Assembly (NCBI GenBank): GCA_011009095.1
Contig: VTPC01090610.1
Span: 62,001 to 126,000, forward strand
Direction: 5' to 3'
DNA length: 64,000 nt
Origin: Ignelater luminosus
Taxonomy: Eukaryota; Arthropoda; Insecta; Coleoptera; Elateridae
A program made the position numbers and the translations under genes. This document shows positions 1-13,200 of the stretch, one piece after another. The notes under the pieces are model-generated. The model had not been told where the DNA came from. It saw only the letters and a list, made by a program, of their open reading frames with translations, and made no database searches. Each line of letters opens with the position of its first letter. Position 1 is the stretch's first letter.

Positions 1-687
1 TGGCTGCCCCACATCCATCCAAAATCCTTGTAATTCAAATGCATATAACTGTTCATCTTTTGCCATTCCTGGGAACACTTCTTTTTCTATTGATGTGGGA
101 CGTAATTCTATTCTATTAATAACACTAGGATTTAAAATGTACAGACCAGCATTGATCTTATTGGAAATGAACTCTTGAGGTTTTTCAACAAAACTTTGTA
201 TACGATTATCCTCATTATAAACAACAACACCATATTTAGATGGTTCTTCAACTTTTGTTACCACAATGGTACCTTCCCTACCATGATTACGATGAAACTG
301 AGCTAGTTCTTTAAAAGGAAATTCACAGATTATATCAGAATTTAGCACAAAAAATGGTTCTGGGCTTTTCTGCAGATGATCCTTGGCTAACTTGATAGGT
401 CCTGCAGTACCAAGAGGTTCAGTTTCATGTGAAAACACTAAACTTATTCCTAGTTTTCTCGCTTCAAGTGATAATTCTTCTTCCATTTGTTCAGCACGAT
501 ACGATACTGCTAAAATAACTTCCGTTACTCCTGCTTCAACCAAAGCTTCAATTTGATGAAGAAGAATTGGTTTATTAGCAAATTCAACCAAAGGTTTTGG
601 ACGGCTCAGAGTCAGAGGGCGTAATCTTGTTCCATAGCCCCCAACTAAAATTAATGCTCTCATACCATTTTTATTGTCACTATTCAT
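1..687 (-). CDS. GMPPB: Mannose-1-phosphate guanylyltransferase beta (GMPPB), 5' part; 3' part lies outside the window
   Basis: The enzyme makes GDP-mannose from mannose-1-phosphate and GTP in the cytosol, feeding N-glycosylation, GPI anchors and O-mannosylation. The minus strand is open without a stop for 229 codons and runs off the window edge. The nucleotide-binding signature [20 protein letters not shown] sits at the N terminus, followed by [30 protein letters not shown] (substrate-binding Asp), [31 protein letters not shown] and [10 protein letters not shown], all hallmarks of the beta subunit. The fragment stops at FWMDVGQP, so the left-handed beta-helix half is missing. Two in-frame starts exist: ATG at 687 (adds MNSDNKNG) and ATG at 663. 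The usual family N terminus M(K/R)ALILVGG corresponds to 663, so 663 may be the real start. No intron is visible in this part. The identification is firm. Confidence 0.95.
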   Translation of the reverse strand, partial: MNSDNKNGMRALILVGGYGTRLRPLTLSRPKPLVEFANKPILLHQIEALVEAGVTEVILAVSYRAEQMEEELSLEARKLGISLVFSHETEPLGTAGPIKLAKDHLQKSPEPFFVLNSDIICEFPFKELAQFHRNHGREGTIVVTKVEEPSKYGVVVYNEDNRIQSFVEKPQEFISNKINAGLYILNPSVINRIELRPTSIEKEVFPGMAKDEQLYAFELQGFWMDVGQP

Positions 688-943
688 TTTCTTAACCTTA
701 AATATCATAAATAAGATTTCTATTATGTACACTATTTTAAATACACTTACTTAATATTTGTGCAATCTAAATACTAAGAATAAAAGGAGTTTTGTTGGCA
801 ATTACACGTCATACAAATAAGAGGTGAATAAACAAATTGTTTAGAAAGATAACAACTGACATGTAAGCATGTAAGCCAAGCACTTGAATAAAGCATCGTT
901 CACCATCGATTTGACATTTAGATATTTATAATCATTTTTAATA

Positions 944-954
944 CAGTATTGCCA
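944..954 (-). promoter_or_regulatory. TGGCAATACTG motif upstream of GMPPB
   Basis: The 11-mer lies on the GMPPB sense strand about 260 to 290 bases before the start codon. The identical 11-mer precedes the Asterless gene at 10100-10110 in that gene's sense orientation. Position and orientation suggest a core-promoter element. In Drosophila, Motif 1 (YGGTCACACTR) has a similar length and placement, so a lineage variant is possible. That link is inference. Confidence 0.4.
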
Positions 955-1689
955 GATTTTCAAAACAGTATTATTATAAGAAATGTAATGAAAAATTATC
1001 AACTTATTATATTTTAGAAATGATTATGGTAGATTAAAATTAATTTTAAAATTATTATGACTATACACAACAGTAACAATAGAGCTCGACCATCACGTAA
1101 CAATAACTTAGCTCCCTGGAGAGTAAACAGTAATAAATTCAATAATTAGTTATTAAGTTACTGCTAAACTGTTTACGTACTGTTTACTTTCTAGGTAGAA
1201 ACGTTTGATGGCGCGTGTTGTTGTCTGAGTATATACAATTGCCTCATAGTCTGAAATTCGATACATGACGTAGCAAAAAATGCCAGCTCAGAGTGCTATT
1301 GCCGTCATTATTTAAGATGGTTATGAATTAGATATTTGATGCCACAGCACAGAATTAATTATTATGTAATTACAATGTTTGAATCTTTTAATTTTATTTA
1401 CCAATTGGCATGACAACAAAAGTCGACAGTCTAACTGACGTGACATCATAGCGACGTATGACAACCGTCTACTCTAAGAACCGTTTTGTTTTGTAGGTAT
1501 AGATACTAATAAACATAATAAGTCACATAAACGCATTTACAAAAAATTTTTTTTAATGTTATTGGCGGATATTTATAAGTATCGTATATAAGTGCATCAG
1601 CCGGGAATTCATTCTCAAGTATCGATGTATTTCTAAAAATAATGCATACTAATCCGCTGTTTGGCAGAATGTTGAACACTCGCGGTTTT

Positions 1690-2055
1690 ATAGTTTTATC
1701 CGTTCAACGTAGACAGGTGTTTAATGTAGCAGCAGTTTGCACTAACTGACCAGAATGTATTTCAAATTTTGTGCTGCAACTTCTAAGCTTGTTATCACAT
1801 TGGGAGATCGTCGAGGCCAATTTATGATGAACCCGCGTTTTTGTTCAATTTAAAAAGATATATGAAAATAAGCGTTCAACATATACAGTGTAATTAGTTA
1901 GATTTAATATAAGTCAGTGCTAAATTCCCAGTTCAATATAAGTACAGCGTATAGAGGTATTCAAATTGGGCTGGTTTTTTCAATGTAAAAAGTGTAAAGC
2001 TAAATAAACGGTTTTGACAAAAACCGTTCAATATAGAGAGGCGTTTAAGTTAACA
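1690..2055. repeat. Degenerate repeat of a CCGTTCAAYRTAGA-like motif
   Basis: Four related stretches occur: ccgttcaacgtagacaggtg (near 1700), gcgttcaacatatacagtg (near 1871), gttcaatataagtacagcg (near 1932) and ccgttcaatatagagaggcg (near 2027). Two of them, the first and last, continue into a GTTTAA. The spacing is irregular (roughly 60-170 bases). It could be the worn end of a mobile element or a local duplication. I do not recognise the family. Confidence 0.4.
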
Positions 2056-3640
2056 GATTTCACTGTAGTAGAGAAGATTCAAATCGCGTGCGACTCCTGG
2101 TGTGATTTTTATAAACGCTATTGGACTGCAAATTGGTATTTAATTTTTCTCATTTTATCGCGTTCTTTTTGTACAAAATTTAATATATAAGATGTTACGT
2201 AAATAAACTGGGATAACTTTGTTTGTAGTTGTAATGGGGCCCCTACCTGTTGTGGTTTGCGTCTTCTCTATTTTTAAATTTTATATGGCCGATTTTGATT
2301 TTCGACAATTATCGGAAGTCTGGCAACCTTGGCGTGACATTAACAATGTTTTAGCTAAATTGCTAAAGGTTGATATACACCCTATTTGTTGTTTTAATTA
2401 AATTTAAAAAAGAAACGATAATTATATTACAAGTATTATGTATCCGTAAACATTTTTTGACAGACAATGCTCATTCTTCTAAAAAATCTTGCAATTCCAT
2501 TTTTTTCTTTGAAATAATATTTTGATACGAAATTTTTCATTTAAAGACACTTGAGAGAAATTAGGAACTGCATTTCTAGTACACCCACTATAGTAAAATC
2601 AAAGGTAAAACTGTCTACTTAAAACTTCAATCATTACCGTTAAAAGAATAGAAACTAAAGTTTACTTTTTAATTAAAAGCAAAACATCAAAAATTTCTTT
2701 CATTAATACCAGGACAGGTCAAGAAAATTATTATTATTGCCTTTATTATACACTTTGTACACATAATAAGTACACTGTAGAAATGAGAAGACAGAAACTA
2801 CAAAACTAAATGTCCTCTTGGCAAAATCTAGCCGATGGGGCTGTTCTATTATTTTATCCATACAATAAAACCAATTTCATGTCTCTAGCTCTATTCATTG
2901 CTTCACAATTCGTACCTAAAGATGGAGAATGGACACTTTAAAAAATGAAAAATTGAACATAAGACGAATTTTAGCCGGGCGGCTCTACATGCATGATTTT
3001 TACGATTTTCTTTCTCTCTTTCTTGTGCAGCAAGCTCCGTCTTTTGCGCATTTCGCGTGCCACGAGATTTGGAAACTACTCTACATTGTACTATAATAAT
3101 ACTACTGCTCAAGCAACCTTGATGTAAGACATTGTTCTTGTACAAAATAATCCCAAAAAATTCAAGTGTATGTATGCGTGCACCCCATTTATGCCAAGCC
3201 ACTTGTTTAGTAGAGACAGCTTTAATATGATCACCAGAAGAGGTAGAAATACAGTTTGAGGCAGGGGTATCAATATTACTGACATAGTGATAGAATTCCT
3301 AATCTTATGACAATATTATTTTCGCACATTAAACACCAATCCTGCGTATTACGTAATATTGGTTGTTGGTGTATATAATACTTTAGTGATGTGGCTAAAG
3401 TATTATACACTGTTGCCTATGAATATTATTGCACGTTGCAAAGGCGATTGAATTGAATTCATTGTGAACGTCCTTACGTACTTTGCACTGCCCATATCTC
3501 CTGGTTAACCGAAGTAAGTGCCTATATTCTACTAGTCATAATATTAAAACATTGATTGTGGTTGTGTAAATGTGAAGTTCAATAAGTTGTTTATTAAAGT
3601 AATTTATTAATACTATATTTTATTCTACTAGTGGTTAAAA

Positions 3641-6600
3641 ATGGCTGGTTCCGCTAGGATATTTAGTAGGGCACTTGGTAAGTGTAAATACAATTATATA
3701 ATGCTGAAATTAATTGTATTGTTAAAATAGAAATTCTATTATTATATTCTACTGGGAAAAAATAATCATTCCACGGACTTTTATTATGTTTTTGGAATGT
3801 ATTGAAATTTTCGTCTCCTAGTCAATTCAATTATTAATTACATGATAATAATTTGTAATTTTTTTTGTGGGGATAATTTTAACGAAATCTTGTTAGTTAA
3901 TTATTCGTAATGTTAATCATGTTTTTGATAACTTGGTTCAAAGTTCAATGAACATTATTTAATAATGTTCTTTTCACCCTTTATTTTTAATGTCATCAAG
4001 CATCAATTTCCGGTAATTTAAAAGATCGGCGCTCTGTAACTCGTCTCCAACGTTTACGCTTAAAATGCTTTAAAATAGGAAAATTCTTTAATTTACAGCC
4101 GTCTTTGGTAATAAAACTGATTATTTTTGTTTTGTTAAAAAAAAATACTGCAAAAGCTGTCAAATTTTAAGATTTTTAAAACAGTATATAAATATATAAA
4201 TACATGATGTCCCAATGAGGATAATATACTCAAGTGTAATATGCGCGAAACAAACGTTATTGGTATGTCCATACACATGTTACTATGACGTAATTGGTAC
4301 ACAGGTCTTAATTTTTCTTTAACTGTTCCTGTATATTTTTTTAGATGGACTTAAAGTCGTATGTCAGCCAGTTCGTTTCAACAGTTATAATGCAACAAGG
4401 GCAAATTTGAAAATTAATAGCAACACTAAAGTAATATGTCAAGGTTTTACTGGGAAACAAGGCACTTTTCACAGTAAACAAGCTTTAGAATATGGTTCTA
4501 AACTAGTTGGAGGGGTTTCGCCAGGTAAAGGAGGAAAGACTCATCTTGGCCAACCAGTATTTAATTCTGTAAAAGAGGTTTGTATATTCTTGTTTTAAGA
4601 TATAAAGTTTGTTTGTCTGTTGCAAATGTAAATATGTGCATTTGTTTATGTTTTGCAGTATGAAATAAAGCTGTTTGTTTCCATTCAATTGTTTGGGAGC
4701 AGACAAATCTTGAATTTGTTGGTACTCAAGTGTACAAGCATATGAAGCAGAAAACAAACATTAAGCCATAGTGTCCTTGTGTTAACCTTGTATTTAACCT
4801 CAAATTTTAATGATACCTTGAAAAAAAAGAAAACAAAATATGAACCATTTGAGTATAATTCCAGCATTTGTGCATGTTGTTTGTAATAATTAGAGTATTA
4901 CATTGTACAAACTGAGTTTGACAATTATAAAGTTAAAAAGTAAGGTTAGGTTATAATTTGCTACTTTTCATGTTTGTGTGGTGCTTACTTGCACTTGTAT
5001 GCTGGAAGCTGCTAGATCTCACTGTCAAACAAATGAACCTATAGGATGTACTTAGTCCACTTTTTTTTATTACAGAATAGTTTGTAACATAAAACGGTTC
5101 TTAGTATCGTTTGAACTTTTCAATAAAAGTTAGTTTACTATTCAGTATACTAATTTCAGAAATTTTAGCATCATGACAATTCTTTATGATTATAATTTTA
5201 TCAAAAAAATAATATTCAAGTTATCTATGGTTCAGTAATCTTTGTAGGCTAAAGATGCTACTGGAGCAGATGCAACCGTTATTTATGTACCTCCTCCTGG
5301 AGCAGCAGCTGCAATTATGGAAGCCATAGATGCTGAAATTCCACTTATAGTTTGCATAACTGAAGGCATTCCGCAACAAGACATGGTAAAAGTTAAACAC
5401 AGGTTATTACGCCAAAATAAAAGTCGACTGGTGGGTCCTAATTGTCCAGGAATTATTGCTCCTGAACAGGTTTGTAAATTCTTCTCTTGATGCAGCATTT
5501 TCCATTTTTTTATTCCATAAATCAAAAAATTCTTGACGAGGATAATGCCTATTTTTTCAAAACAAAAGTAAACACAAACATTAAACAGATAATTGTACTA
5601 CATAAACACTGAATAAAAAATATTTATTCGAGGCATTCTATAAATTCTTATTTTTAGTGTAAAATAGGTATTATGCCTGGTCATATCCATCAAAGAGGAC
5701 GAATAGGTGTAGTATCTCGATCTGGTACCTTAACATATGAAGCTGTTCATCAAACTACACAAGTTGGATTAGGACAAACATTATGTGTAGGAATTGGAGG
5801 AGATCCATTTAATGGAACTGATTTTATCGACTGTCTTGAAGTATTTCTTAAAGATCCTGAAACAAGGGGTATCATATTAATTGGTGAAATTGGAGGTGTT
5901 GCTGAAGAAAATGCAGCTGAATATCTTTCAAAGAATAACACAGTAAGTTGCTGTTACCGAACAGAGCTGAACAGTAACTGATTGTTTCAATAGCTTAGCT
6001 ACTACATCAGTAACTTGCATAGCTCTGATACCAAATTAGCCTAAACTAAATTCAGATCCAAGAGAAAGTGGAAGTAAACAATGATCAGTGCATGGTCACC
6101 TTGCATTTGCATGCTGCAGCAGTAAAACTCTGTTCAATGTAGTTTAATGCTAAGTTAATGTTCACATGCACTACTTTCTCATGAAAATGAATACAGTTTA
6201 GAACGATAATATCTTTAATTTGATATATTTTATTTATGCAGGGTCCTAATGCCAAACCTGTAGTGTCCTTTATTGCTGGCCTTTCTGCTCCTCCAGGTAG
6301 ACGAATGGGTCATGCTGGTGCCATTATTTCAGGTGGTAAAGGAGGAGCACAGGACAAGATTAATGCCTTAGAAAAGGTGATAAAATTTTTATAATTTCTT
6401 ATTGTATGACCAATAAAAGAAGAATTAATATCAACCTTTCCTTTCCTATACAAGTCGTCTTCTCTTTATTGACATAGAGAACTATGCACACTGTTTTTTA
6501 TAATCTCTATATTATCTTGTACTGTTTTTACATGGACCATAGATGAGAAGTTAAGAAGTTGCAATCTCTTTCAAAACTAGGCTAGAGTATTTTCACAGAT

Positions 6601-7376
6601 ACAGAAAAAGCATGCAATAAGCAAAGATTTATTTAAATATTTAAACTTTGCGGAACTTCATGTGTTTTTGCTGCGATAATACTCAGTTAATTAGAACATA
6701 ATTTTAAAAAAGTGTATTTTAGATGTTTGCCATGATTTTACGCACATATGTCGTGTCTAAGCATGAAGCACAATCTATGAGAAATTGTAAATGCACTTGT
6801 TGACAAACAGAAGAATCAATTTAGGCATAAAACGAACTTTAAGACACAATTCAAATTTGCATAAGTAGATAAGCAGTTTGGTTAGATTTCAAAACCTTGT
6901 CACTAAGTTTGTCATGCAGGTGTCATTTTATTTATTTTATTCCCCAGTATTGCCATCTAAAGAGCACGTCCAGCACGCGATTGCTTTGGTGGATAAACAA
7001 AGTACATAACCTCACATTCTTATTGTTTTTCATAGGTATAGGGGAATTGCATTCATTAATACAAACCAACAGGTGGTTGATTTTTAAATAAAAAGCAAAC
7101 TCGATGTGAGTGAATGACAACTGATTTAAAATAATTATAACACAGACACTACCAAAACAAGCATTGGAATCATTTTATCACCTGCATGTATTTGATAGAA
7201 CAACTCTGATACTCATCTCAATAAAGTATCCGTGTTATAATTCTGTCAAATGTTAATATATCTTTATTAATATCTAATACAATAATTTGTTCTAGGCTGG
7301 AGTAATAGTAACTAAATCACCTGCTCAAATGGGTAACGAATTACTGAAGGAAATGCGTCGCTTAGGATTAGCATAA
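3641..7376 (+). CDS. SUCLG1: Succinyl-CoA ligase (ADP/GDP-forming) subunit alpha, mitochondrial; complete, six exons
   Basis: This is the alpha subunit of the TCA-cycle enzyme that converts succinyl-CoA to succinate with substrate-level phosphorylation in the mitochondrial matrix; it pairs with a beta subunit that sets ADP or GDP specificity. Coding exons are 3641-3677, 4345-4577, 5248-5469, 5658-5942, 6242-6376 and 7296-7376. All borders are GT-AG, phases match and the sum is 993 nt (330 residues plus stop), normal for the family. Residues 1-30 are basic and hydroxylated without acids early on, as expected of a mitochondrial presequence. Seen in order: [16 protein letters not shown] (CoA-binding Rossmann fold), [82 protein letters not shown], and [15 protein letters not shown], whose His is the phosphorylated active-site residue. 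Candidate poly(A) signal ATTAAA at 7476. Exon 1 is short and ends within the presequence. Confidence 0.96.
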
Positions 7377-8970
7377 TTGATTATCCATTAAGATTAGTAT
7401 GACACGTCTAATATCATTGTTATTATTTGATGTATTATATCTAATTATTGTAACATAGTATCCTTTCCTTGTTAAATTAAATGTTTACACTTTCTGCTTG
7501 TACATCTCAAAAATGACATTGTTGCAAATTAATTTTGTGTGTTGTTACTTTAATTATACCTTAATTTCACAATTTAAGATGGTGATGAATATAATTTTAC
7601 ACCATTACTAATTGATAGAGCACATCATCACTAACATTGCATTGTAGTGCAGTACTGCTTGCTAATGAATAGTGAATGGAATTTATTTTCAATTACCATT
7701 AATGACGGCCAAAGATTGTCACAAAGCAGTGACGTTGCTGTCATAAACTAAGGTATAGAGATGGTGCAGATACCTGAATGGCTGATGCCTAGCTACTATT
7801 GTTTCAACTGATCTTTGGACACATGTCACAAATTCTATCAGTATGAACTAATATCTATGTATACTACAGGTCGGTTCATTTGCTTGCTCAATTCACTTCA
7901 AGTAGAGGCAGTCGAGCATTGCCATTACTTTACTCCATTTTACATAAACAAATGACTTTTTTAAAAACAGCAAAATAATCGGCTGTTTCTAACCTAAAAA
8001 CGAGCTCCTATTATGTTAAACTTTTTTAGATTTTAAAAGTACCTAAGTTATTATATTGTGCAATATAGAAAGACGGTGGTTAAAAGGGCTAACCGTAGAA
8101 GAAATTGTGCTAGATAGCGAAATACACCAAGAATTAGATACTTCTATTTTCATGTTACTTAGCAGATTCTTCTAAAATGTAATAATAATTATCTTGAACA
8201 TCTCGTAAACTAGCATCTATTATCACCATTTTAGCAATCTTTTACTGTTACCAACAGTTACTGTCACAGAATAGCAGTTACTATATATGGTTATGTTTTC
8301 CGCGATATATTTATGATCATATTTTACTACTACAATGCTCTGCTGCTCAACTTGCTCCACCTTAGAAGATCGAACAACTTTTCTTTGCTCAACGCAAACG
8401 TACAATTTACAAGCAATTGCTCTGATGCAAGTGAATGCCTAATATGTTGCTCAAATTGCCATAATATGGATAGTATGATTAGAACAAGCAAACGAACAGA
8501 CCTCAAATTCATTTTAGCCAAGTGTACATCCTTTTTGTCAAAACGTAACTATGACATCTGCGATCACTTTGGTTATATATATTTTTAATAGAAATATCAC
8601 AAATAAATTGATGTTTTCACAAAAGAAAATTATGTTTAGTAAAAAGTAAATTTTAGAATATCCAAATCTCCACTCATACTAAATGGCTCAGAATAAGATA
8701 ATTTATTTGCAAAGCTTGCCACCACTTATTGATGATGTTGGTTGGAGTGTCAACCAATTAAGGATGTGATATTAAGCAGGTGGTCAGATAGACTATTTGC
8801 GTAATGTATGTCATTTTTACATTGGTTGCATAATGAATGCTATGCTGATTTGACTGCATTGCAAATAAAAATGACAGAGAGACCTGGAACAATCTGAACT
8901 AACTATGCCATGCTATGGTTTATTGACAGATCAAAGACTTTGGACAGCATGACAGCAAGAAAATAATGTA

Positions 8971-9057
8971 GGAAAATATGTTATGGTCTTTCAGGCAGAA
9001 GTTTATGCAATATTACAATGCATAGACAAACATTTGAAAAGAGTTGAGAAGCACTCG
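8971..9057 (+). pseudogene. Non-LTR retrotransposon RNase H relic
   Basis: In one plus frame the bases read GKYVMVFQAEVYAILQCIDK, which matches the second conserved block of retrotransposon RNase H domains (VFQAE.YAI, with the catalytic Glu) as found in R1- and Jockey-type elements. Nothing else recognisable of the element survives on either side, so this is a short and old remnant. The match rests on one motif block only. Confidence 0.5.
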
Positions 9058-9254
9058 AGGCTCGGGGGCCAAAATGACACCCACTAAATATATTAGAATG
9101 CCTTAATGCGCTATAGGTATTCTGGCAAACCAGCTAAACTGATTTTTATCTCAAGTTTCTACTCTTCCTATAGAAAAATTACTCCATTAATATTTCATTC
9201 CTATTTTTATAAAATTAACCTAACTTTAAAATGTCATTCATCAACCTAAATTAA

Positions 9255-9265
9255 CAGTGTTGCCA
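9255..9265 (-). promoter_or_regulatory. TGGCAACACTG motif, minus orientation
   Basis: The sequence is the complement of CAGTGTTGCCA. It lies between SUCLG1 and the Asterless gene, facing left, with no recognised minus-strand gene downstream. It is one of five copies of TGGCAAYACTG in the window. Confidence 0.3.
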
Positions 9266-10099
9266 AATAAACAAGTTCAATCAAAGTATATTCGTCAGTT
9301 CAATTCAGCTTTCTTTTAAACATATTGTGCTATATTTAAGTTTAAAAATATACTCTATTTGTTTAAAAATCTCATAATCAGAGGCAGTGACAACGTTCTA
9401 TAAATAAAAAATACAATTTTACATAATTACATACAGTGTAAGATATGTCTCAATTTGATTGCAGCTGACTGTAACGTCTTGAGTGTACTAATAACGAGTT
9501 TTATCATTTAATTAGGATTAGGACAAGAACTGCAGTATACAGAATAAACTTAAATTATGTACGTGAACAGTTTGTTACAAGTTTTGTTTGTGTTAAAAAA
9601 TTGAATGAAGATTTTGCAAGTTAAATAGATTGTACCATGGGGAAATAACTTAATTTTTCATGATCTATTTTAATTTTTCAAAACATTAATTTTGTATTTG
9701 AGAAAAATACTCTATGCCACTGATGGCGGCAATCATATATGAAATATTTTATTGCCCTAGAACTTTTTAAAATGGTTCATGGTTTGTACTATTGACGGAA
9801 TTTCAATATTTTAAAAAAGTTAAATTTGTGTTGGGTACTACTATTTTGCACGCATCTGTACTACATACACAGATGAAATAAAGGTCAGATCGACAAATTT
9901 GTGGATTCTATTGCTCTCTCTCAAAGCAACTCCCAGAGCTTGCTATTTTGACATGCACTGCGCAAGCAGCACAGCTTGGTATGCACTTTTCATAAAACGC
10001 GCGTAAAAGAGTAGGCGTGGTAAACTCCCAGAGCTGCAAATGTAAATGTGCAGAGACAAAAAATGGGAACATTGGTGCTACATATTTACCCTGAAAGGT

Positions 10100-10110
10100 T
10101 GGCAATACTG
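10100..10110 (+). promoter_or_regulatory. TGGCAATACTG motif upstream of the Asterless gene
   Basis: This copy is about 100 bases before the start codon at 10209, on the coding strand. It is identical to the copy upstream of GMPPB. A TTATCGTTAAA stretch follows at about 10122. Together they are the best candidate promoter elements for this gene. No TATA box is obvious, as is usual for a broadly expressed gene. Confidence 0.45.
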
Positions 10111-10208
10111 TTGCTGTTACTTATCGTTAAAATTTAAATATCCAATAACCTCACTTTTATCGTGTATTGTGTATCTTTCGAAGAATTATTTAAACAATTA
10201 AAAATAAT

Positions 10209-13200
10209 ATGGATGGAAAAGGACAAATTGTATTTGGAAAAGATATATCAATAAATGACCAAAATCTAGAAGAAGCGGAAGAATTAGAAGATCGTAAACG
10301 ACGTGAAGAAGAGGTTAACTTTGTATATTAAATAATTTACTTTATTATTTATTAAAATATGTTTTTAGATTCATAATCTCTTATCACATGCAATGGGTGA
10401 ATTTAATTATGATGATCAAAGTACTCTCAATTCTTCAGTTGCTTCTAATGATGGCGAACATGCTGGTATTTTGCCACAAGAAGTTCGAACTGCGTTTGAA
10501 GAGCAGTATCGAGAAGTAAGTGCAGATGAACAGTTAAAAGTGTTATATGAAGTAAGAGTTCGAGAAGTTATAGCTTTAAATAATGAATTAGAAAAATTTC
10601 AAAAGGAATTTAAAAATCAAGAACAAAGTCTTAAAAAGAAAATTGTTCTGTTAGAAATTGAGAATGAACGAAAAAACATATCATTAAAAGAATCACAGGA
10701 ACTTTTAGGTAAGGTATTGTTGTAGCTATTTGCTAATTACTAAATTAATATAAATTGTAGCAGAAAAAGTTGATCAAATAAAAAGTTTAGAGGGACAAAT
10801 TGAGTGTATGCAAGGTAAAACAAAAAATTTGGAATCAAATCTTGCAGAGGTAAGATAATAAATGTGTATTCAAATTTCATAGTTTATAGTTAATACACCG
10901 TATAACAGAATTCATTAAATTTCTAAGATAAACACAACTATATTTCTTTGTAAAAGAGTTTTCGACTTTGATTCTAAGTCTTTAAATATTGTAACATACC
11001 ATAAAAGGTATTTAGAGAAAATTGATTAATTTGTTGCAGTTAAATGAAGAAAATGCAATATTTCGAGAAGCAAATAGGAAGTTAGAACAACAAGTGGCAT
11101 TAATGGAAAGAGGTTTTCCCCTTTTTAACAAAATAAATGATAAAGAATTGCAAGAATCACAAAGAAATAAAATTTCCCAACTTGAAGACATGCTTGAGAA
11201 GACTAGAGAACAGAATGAGCGAAAAGTAAAACACTAAATACAGTAAATATACTAAAATTTATAATACTAGGGTACGAGGGGGCAACTATGAGACAAGATT
11301 ATAATTTCAATTTCACTATTTTTTTTTGTGCATTGTAAATTTAGACATCTAATGTAATAAAGAAAAGAATTTTAGCCTGTAGATATAAAATTTATTCAAA
11401 ATCAAATTCTTACAGTAGGTATGCAGTTTACATAAGTATTCGGTTTTCATTTCACACCAGATAGCTGTATGTTGCGCTTTTCTTTCTTTGAAGCAATTTT
11501 TCAGTGTTTGTTATTAGTCTGTTGTTAGTATTAAAAAAAGTGTGTTTCATTACTGTATGAAAAGTTATAAGGCAAAGGTGGGAAAATTATAAGACAGTGA
11601 CCCTCTTTTGTTTATAACTAATAGAAATTTCAAGAAACAATTTTGAAGATACTTCAAAATTAATTAATTATAAGACAAAAAGGTATCCTCAGAAGTCAGA
11701 ATACATGGCTTCTGAAATATGTACATGCTCGAGAAGCAAGTACAGGGTGTGCACTTGATACCGTTTTGAACTTCTAATAAAAACATACTGATTTAGTAAA
11801 AAAAATTGTTCAAAAGTTGTTTTGCATCATTTATTATTGTTGGAAAATGAACAGCTTAGCCCGGCTTGCGATGCAGTTTGAAAAAATTCCGCTTAATATG
11901 CTTAATAAACTTTATAAGATACATCAAGTGTCTTTTACTCTTTTTTCTGTATTTAACCAAATTAAACAAGATAAGGCACCCTAAATAGTAATAAAAAAAG
12001 TCGTAATCTCACGACCATGTGTGGTTGGGTGAGTATTGTCGAACCACATTGTCATTGTTCTAGTTAATACAGTGGCGTATTAAAAAATGTTTAAAATAAT
12101 ATTTTGGGATCACTTAAAAAATAAGCATGCCTTCTTTGTAAAATATATTAACAATTCTAAAGGATATCTGGAAAGACTTAGTATAATTGCAAATACTTAT
12201 TAAAGGGGGTCATAAGTTTAATCCCGGATATTTAAAGGGACGAATGTAATCATTTCATTTCTCAACAAGATGAAATGAATAAAAAATACCAATCTCGTGA
12301 GAATTTCTCAACGATATTTCTTGAGATCTATATATTTTTTCTATTTTTTGAATAAAATGATGAAACATTATCTGAGTTCTTAATTATACCCCACATAGTA
12401 TATCTTGAGAAAATACGAGTCCCCAAACAGTTGTAGTTGAACTTCAATGACTCCAATTCTTTGATGATGATAACTATCGTAAATCCAAGAATCTCAAACT
12501 GTTTTGTATTGCAAAAGCATATTCAAATTTTGTCTCATAGTTGCTCCTTTTCCTTACATGGTTATGGTTAAAAAACTATTGCATGAATATTTAATTAAAA
12601 TAGGTGGTTAGAATCTCCATTCTATTCTGCAAGTGATGGTTTTAACCAGATTTTTTGAAAGTCTCCATGAAGGGGTTTTTGGTGAAAATTATGAAGGAAA
12701 GCATGAAAGCTTTACAATAATAAGAAGAGAGGTAATCAAAATTAATTTTTCTTATAGGCATTATATTTGGCATTCATAACATTAACAGCATTTTTTCAAA
12801 TCAATTTACCTTGAAATATGTCTCACAATTACCTCCAAATCTTGTCTCATAATTGCCCCTGCACATCTTATACAGGGTGTAAATAAATAGCACTGACAAG
12901 CTGATAGGATAAATTCCTGGTGACCAGACAAATATTTTTACAACTGGAACTTATTATTATTTGAGAAAATACTTGTCTAGTCACCAGGAATCTACCCTAT
13001 CAGTTTGTCAGTGTTATTCATTTACACCCTGAATAAGTAAAGTTATAATTTTTTTTAAATTATCCTCAAGTATAATTCTGTAATAGAATTAATGACACTA
13101 AAACATTCGACTTGTTCTAAAACACTCGAGTGTGTTGTACTATCTACTAATTAGGTTCTCAATCAGGGCCGTAGTTTTTACCAACTCATTTCAAACTAAA

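Larger units (their letters stand above)
688..3640. other. Intergenic region between GMPPB and SUCLG1 (divergent genes)
   Basis: GMPPB points left and SUCLG1 right, so this 2.95-kb stretch must hold both promoters. I see no convincing coding region; short open frames here lack homology I can recognise. It contains TGGCAATACTG on the GMPPB sense strand at 944-954, a family of degenerate CCGTTCAAYRTAGA-like motifs at about 1700-2055, and a 13-bp perfect hairpin at 3374-3407 (TATAATACTTTAG paired with its complement across 8 bases). A non-coding first exon for SUCLG1 in its 3' part cannot be excluded. Confidence 0.6.
7377..10208. other. Intergenic region between SUCLG1 and the Asterless gene
   Basis: The first few hundred bases are the SUCLG1 3' UTR. 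Beyond that I see AT-rich sequence with no gene I can support, apart from a small retrotransposon RNase H relic near 9.0 kb and two TGGCAAYACTG motifs (9255-9265 minus, 10100-10110 plus). Confidence 0.5.

Noticed and set aside
3374..3407. Perfect 13-bp hairpin as a terminator or small-RNA gene
   Set aside because: It is AT-rich, isolated and in a eukaryotic upstream region; such a stem is not unlikely by chance.
8313..8588. A 91-codon open frame between SUCLG1 and the Asterless gene
   Set aside because: No similarity, no initiation or splice context, and overlapping open frames on the other strand; consistent with chance.
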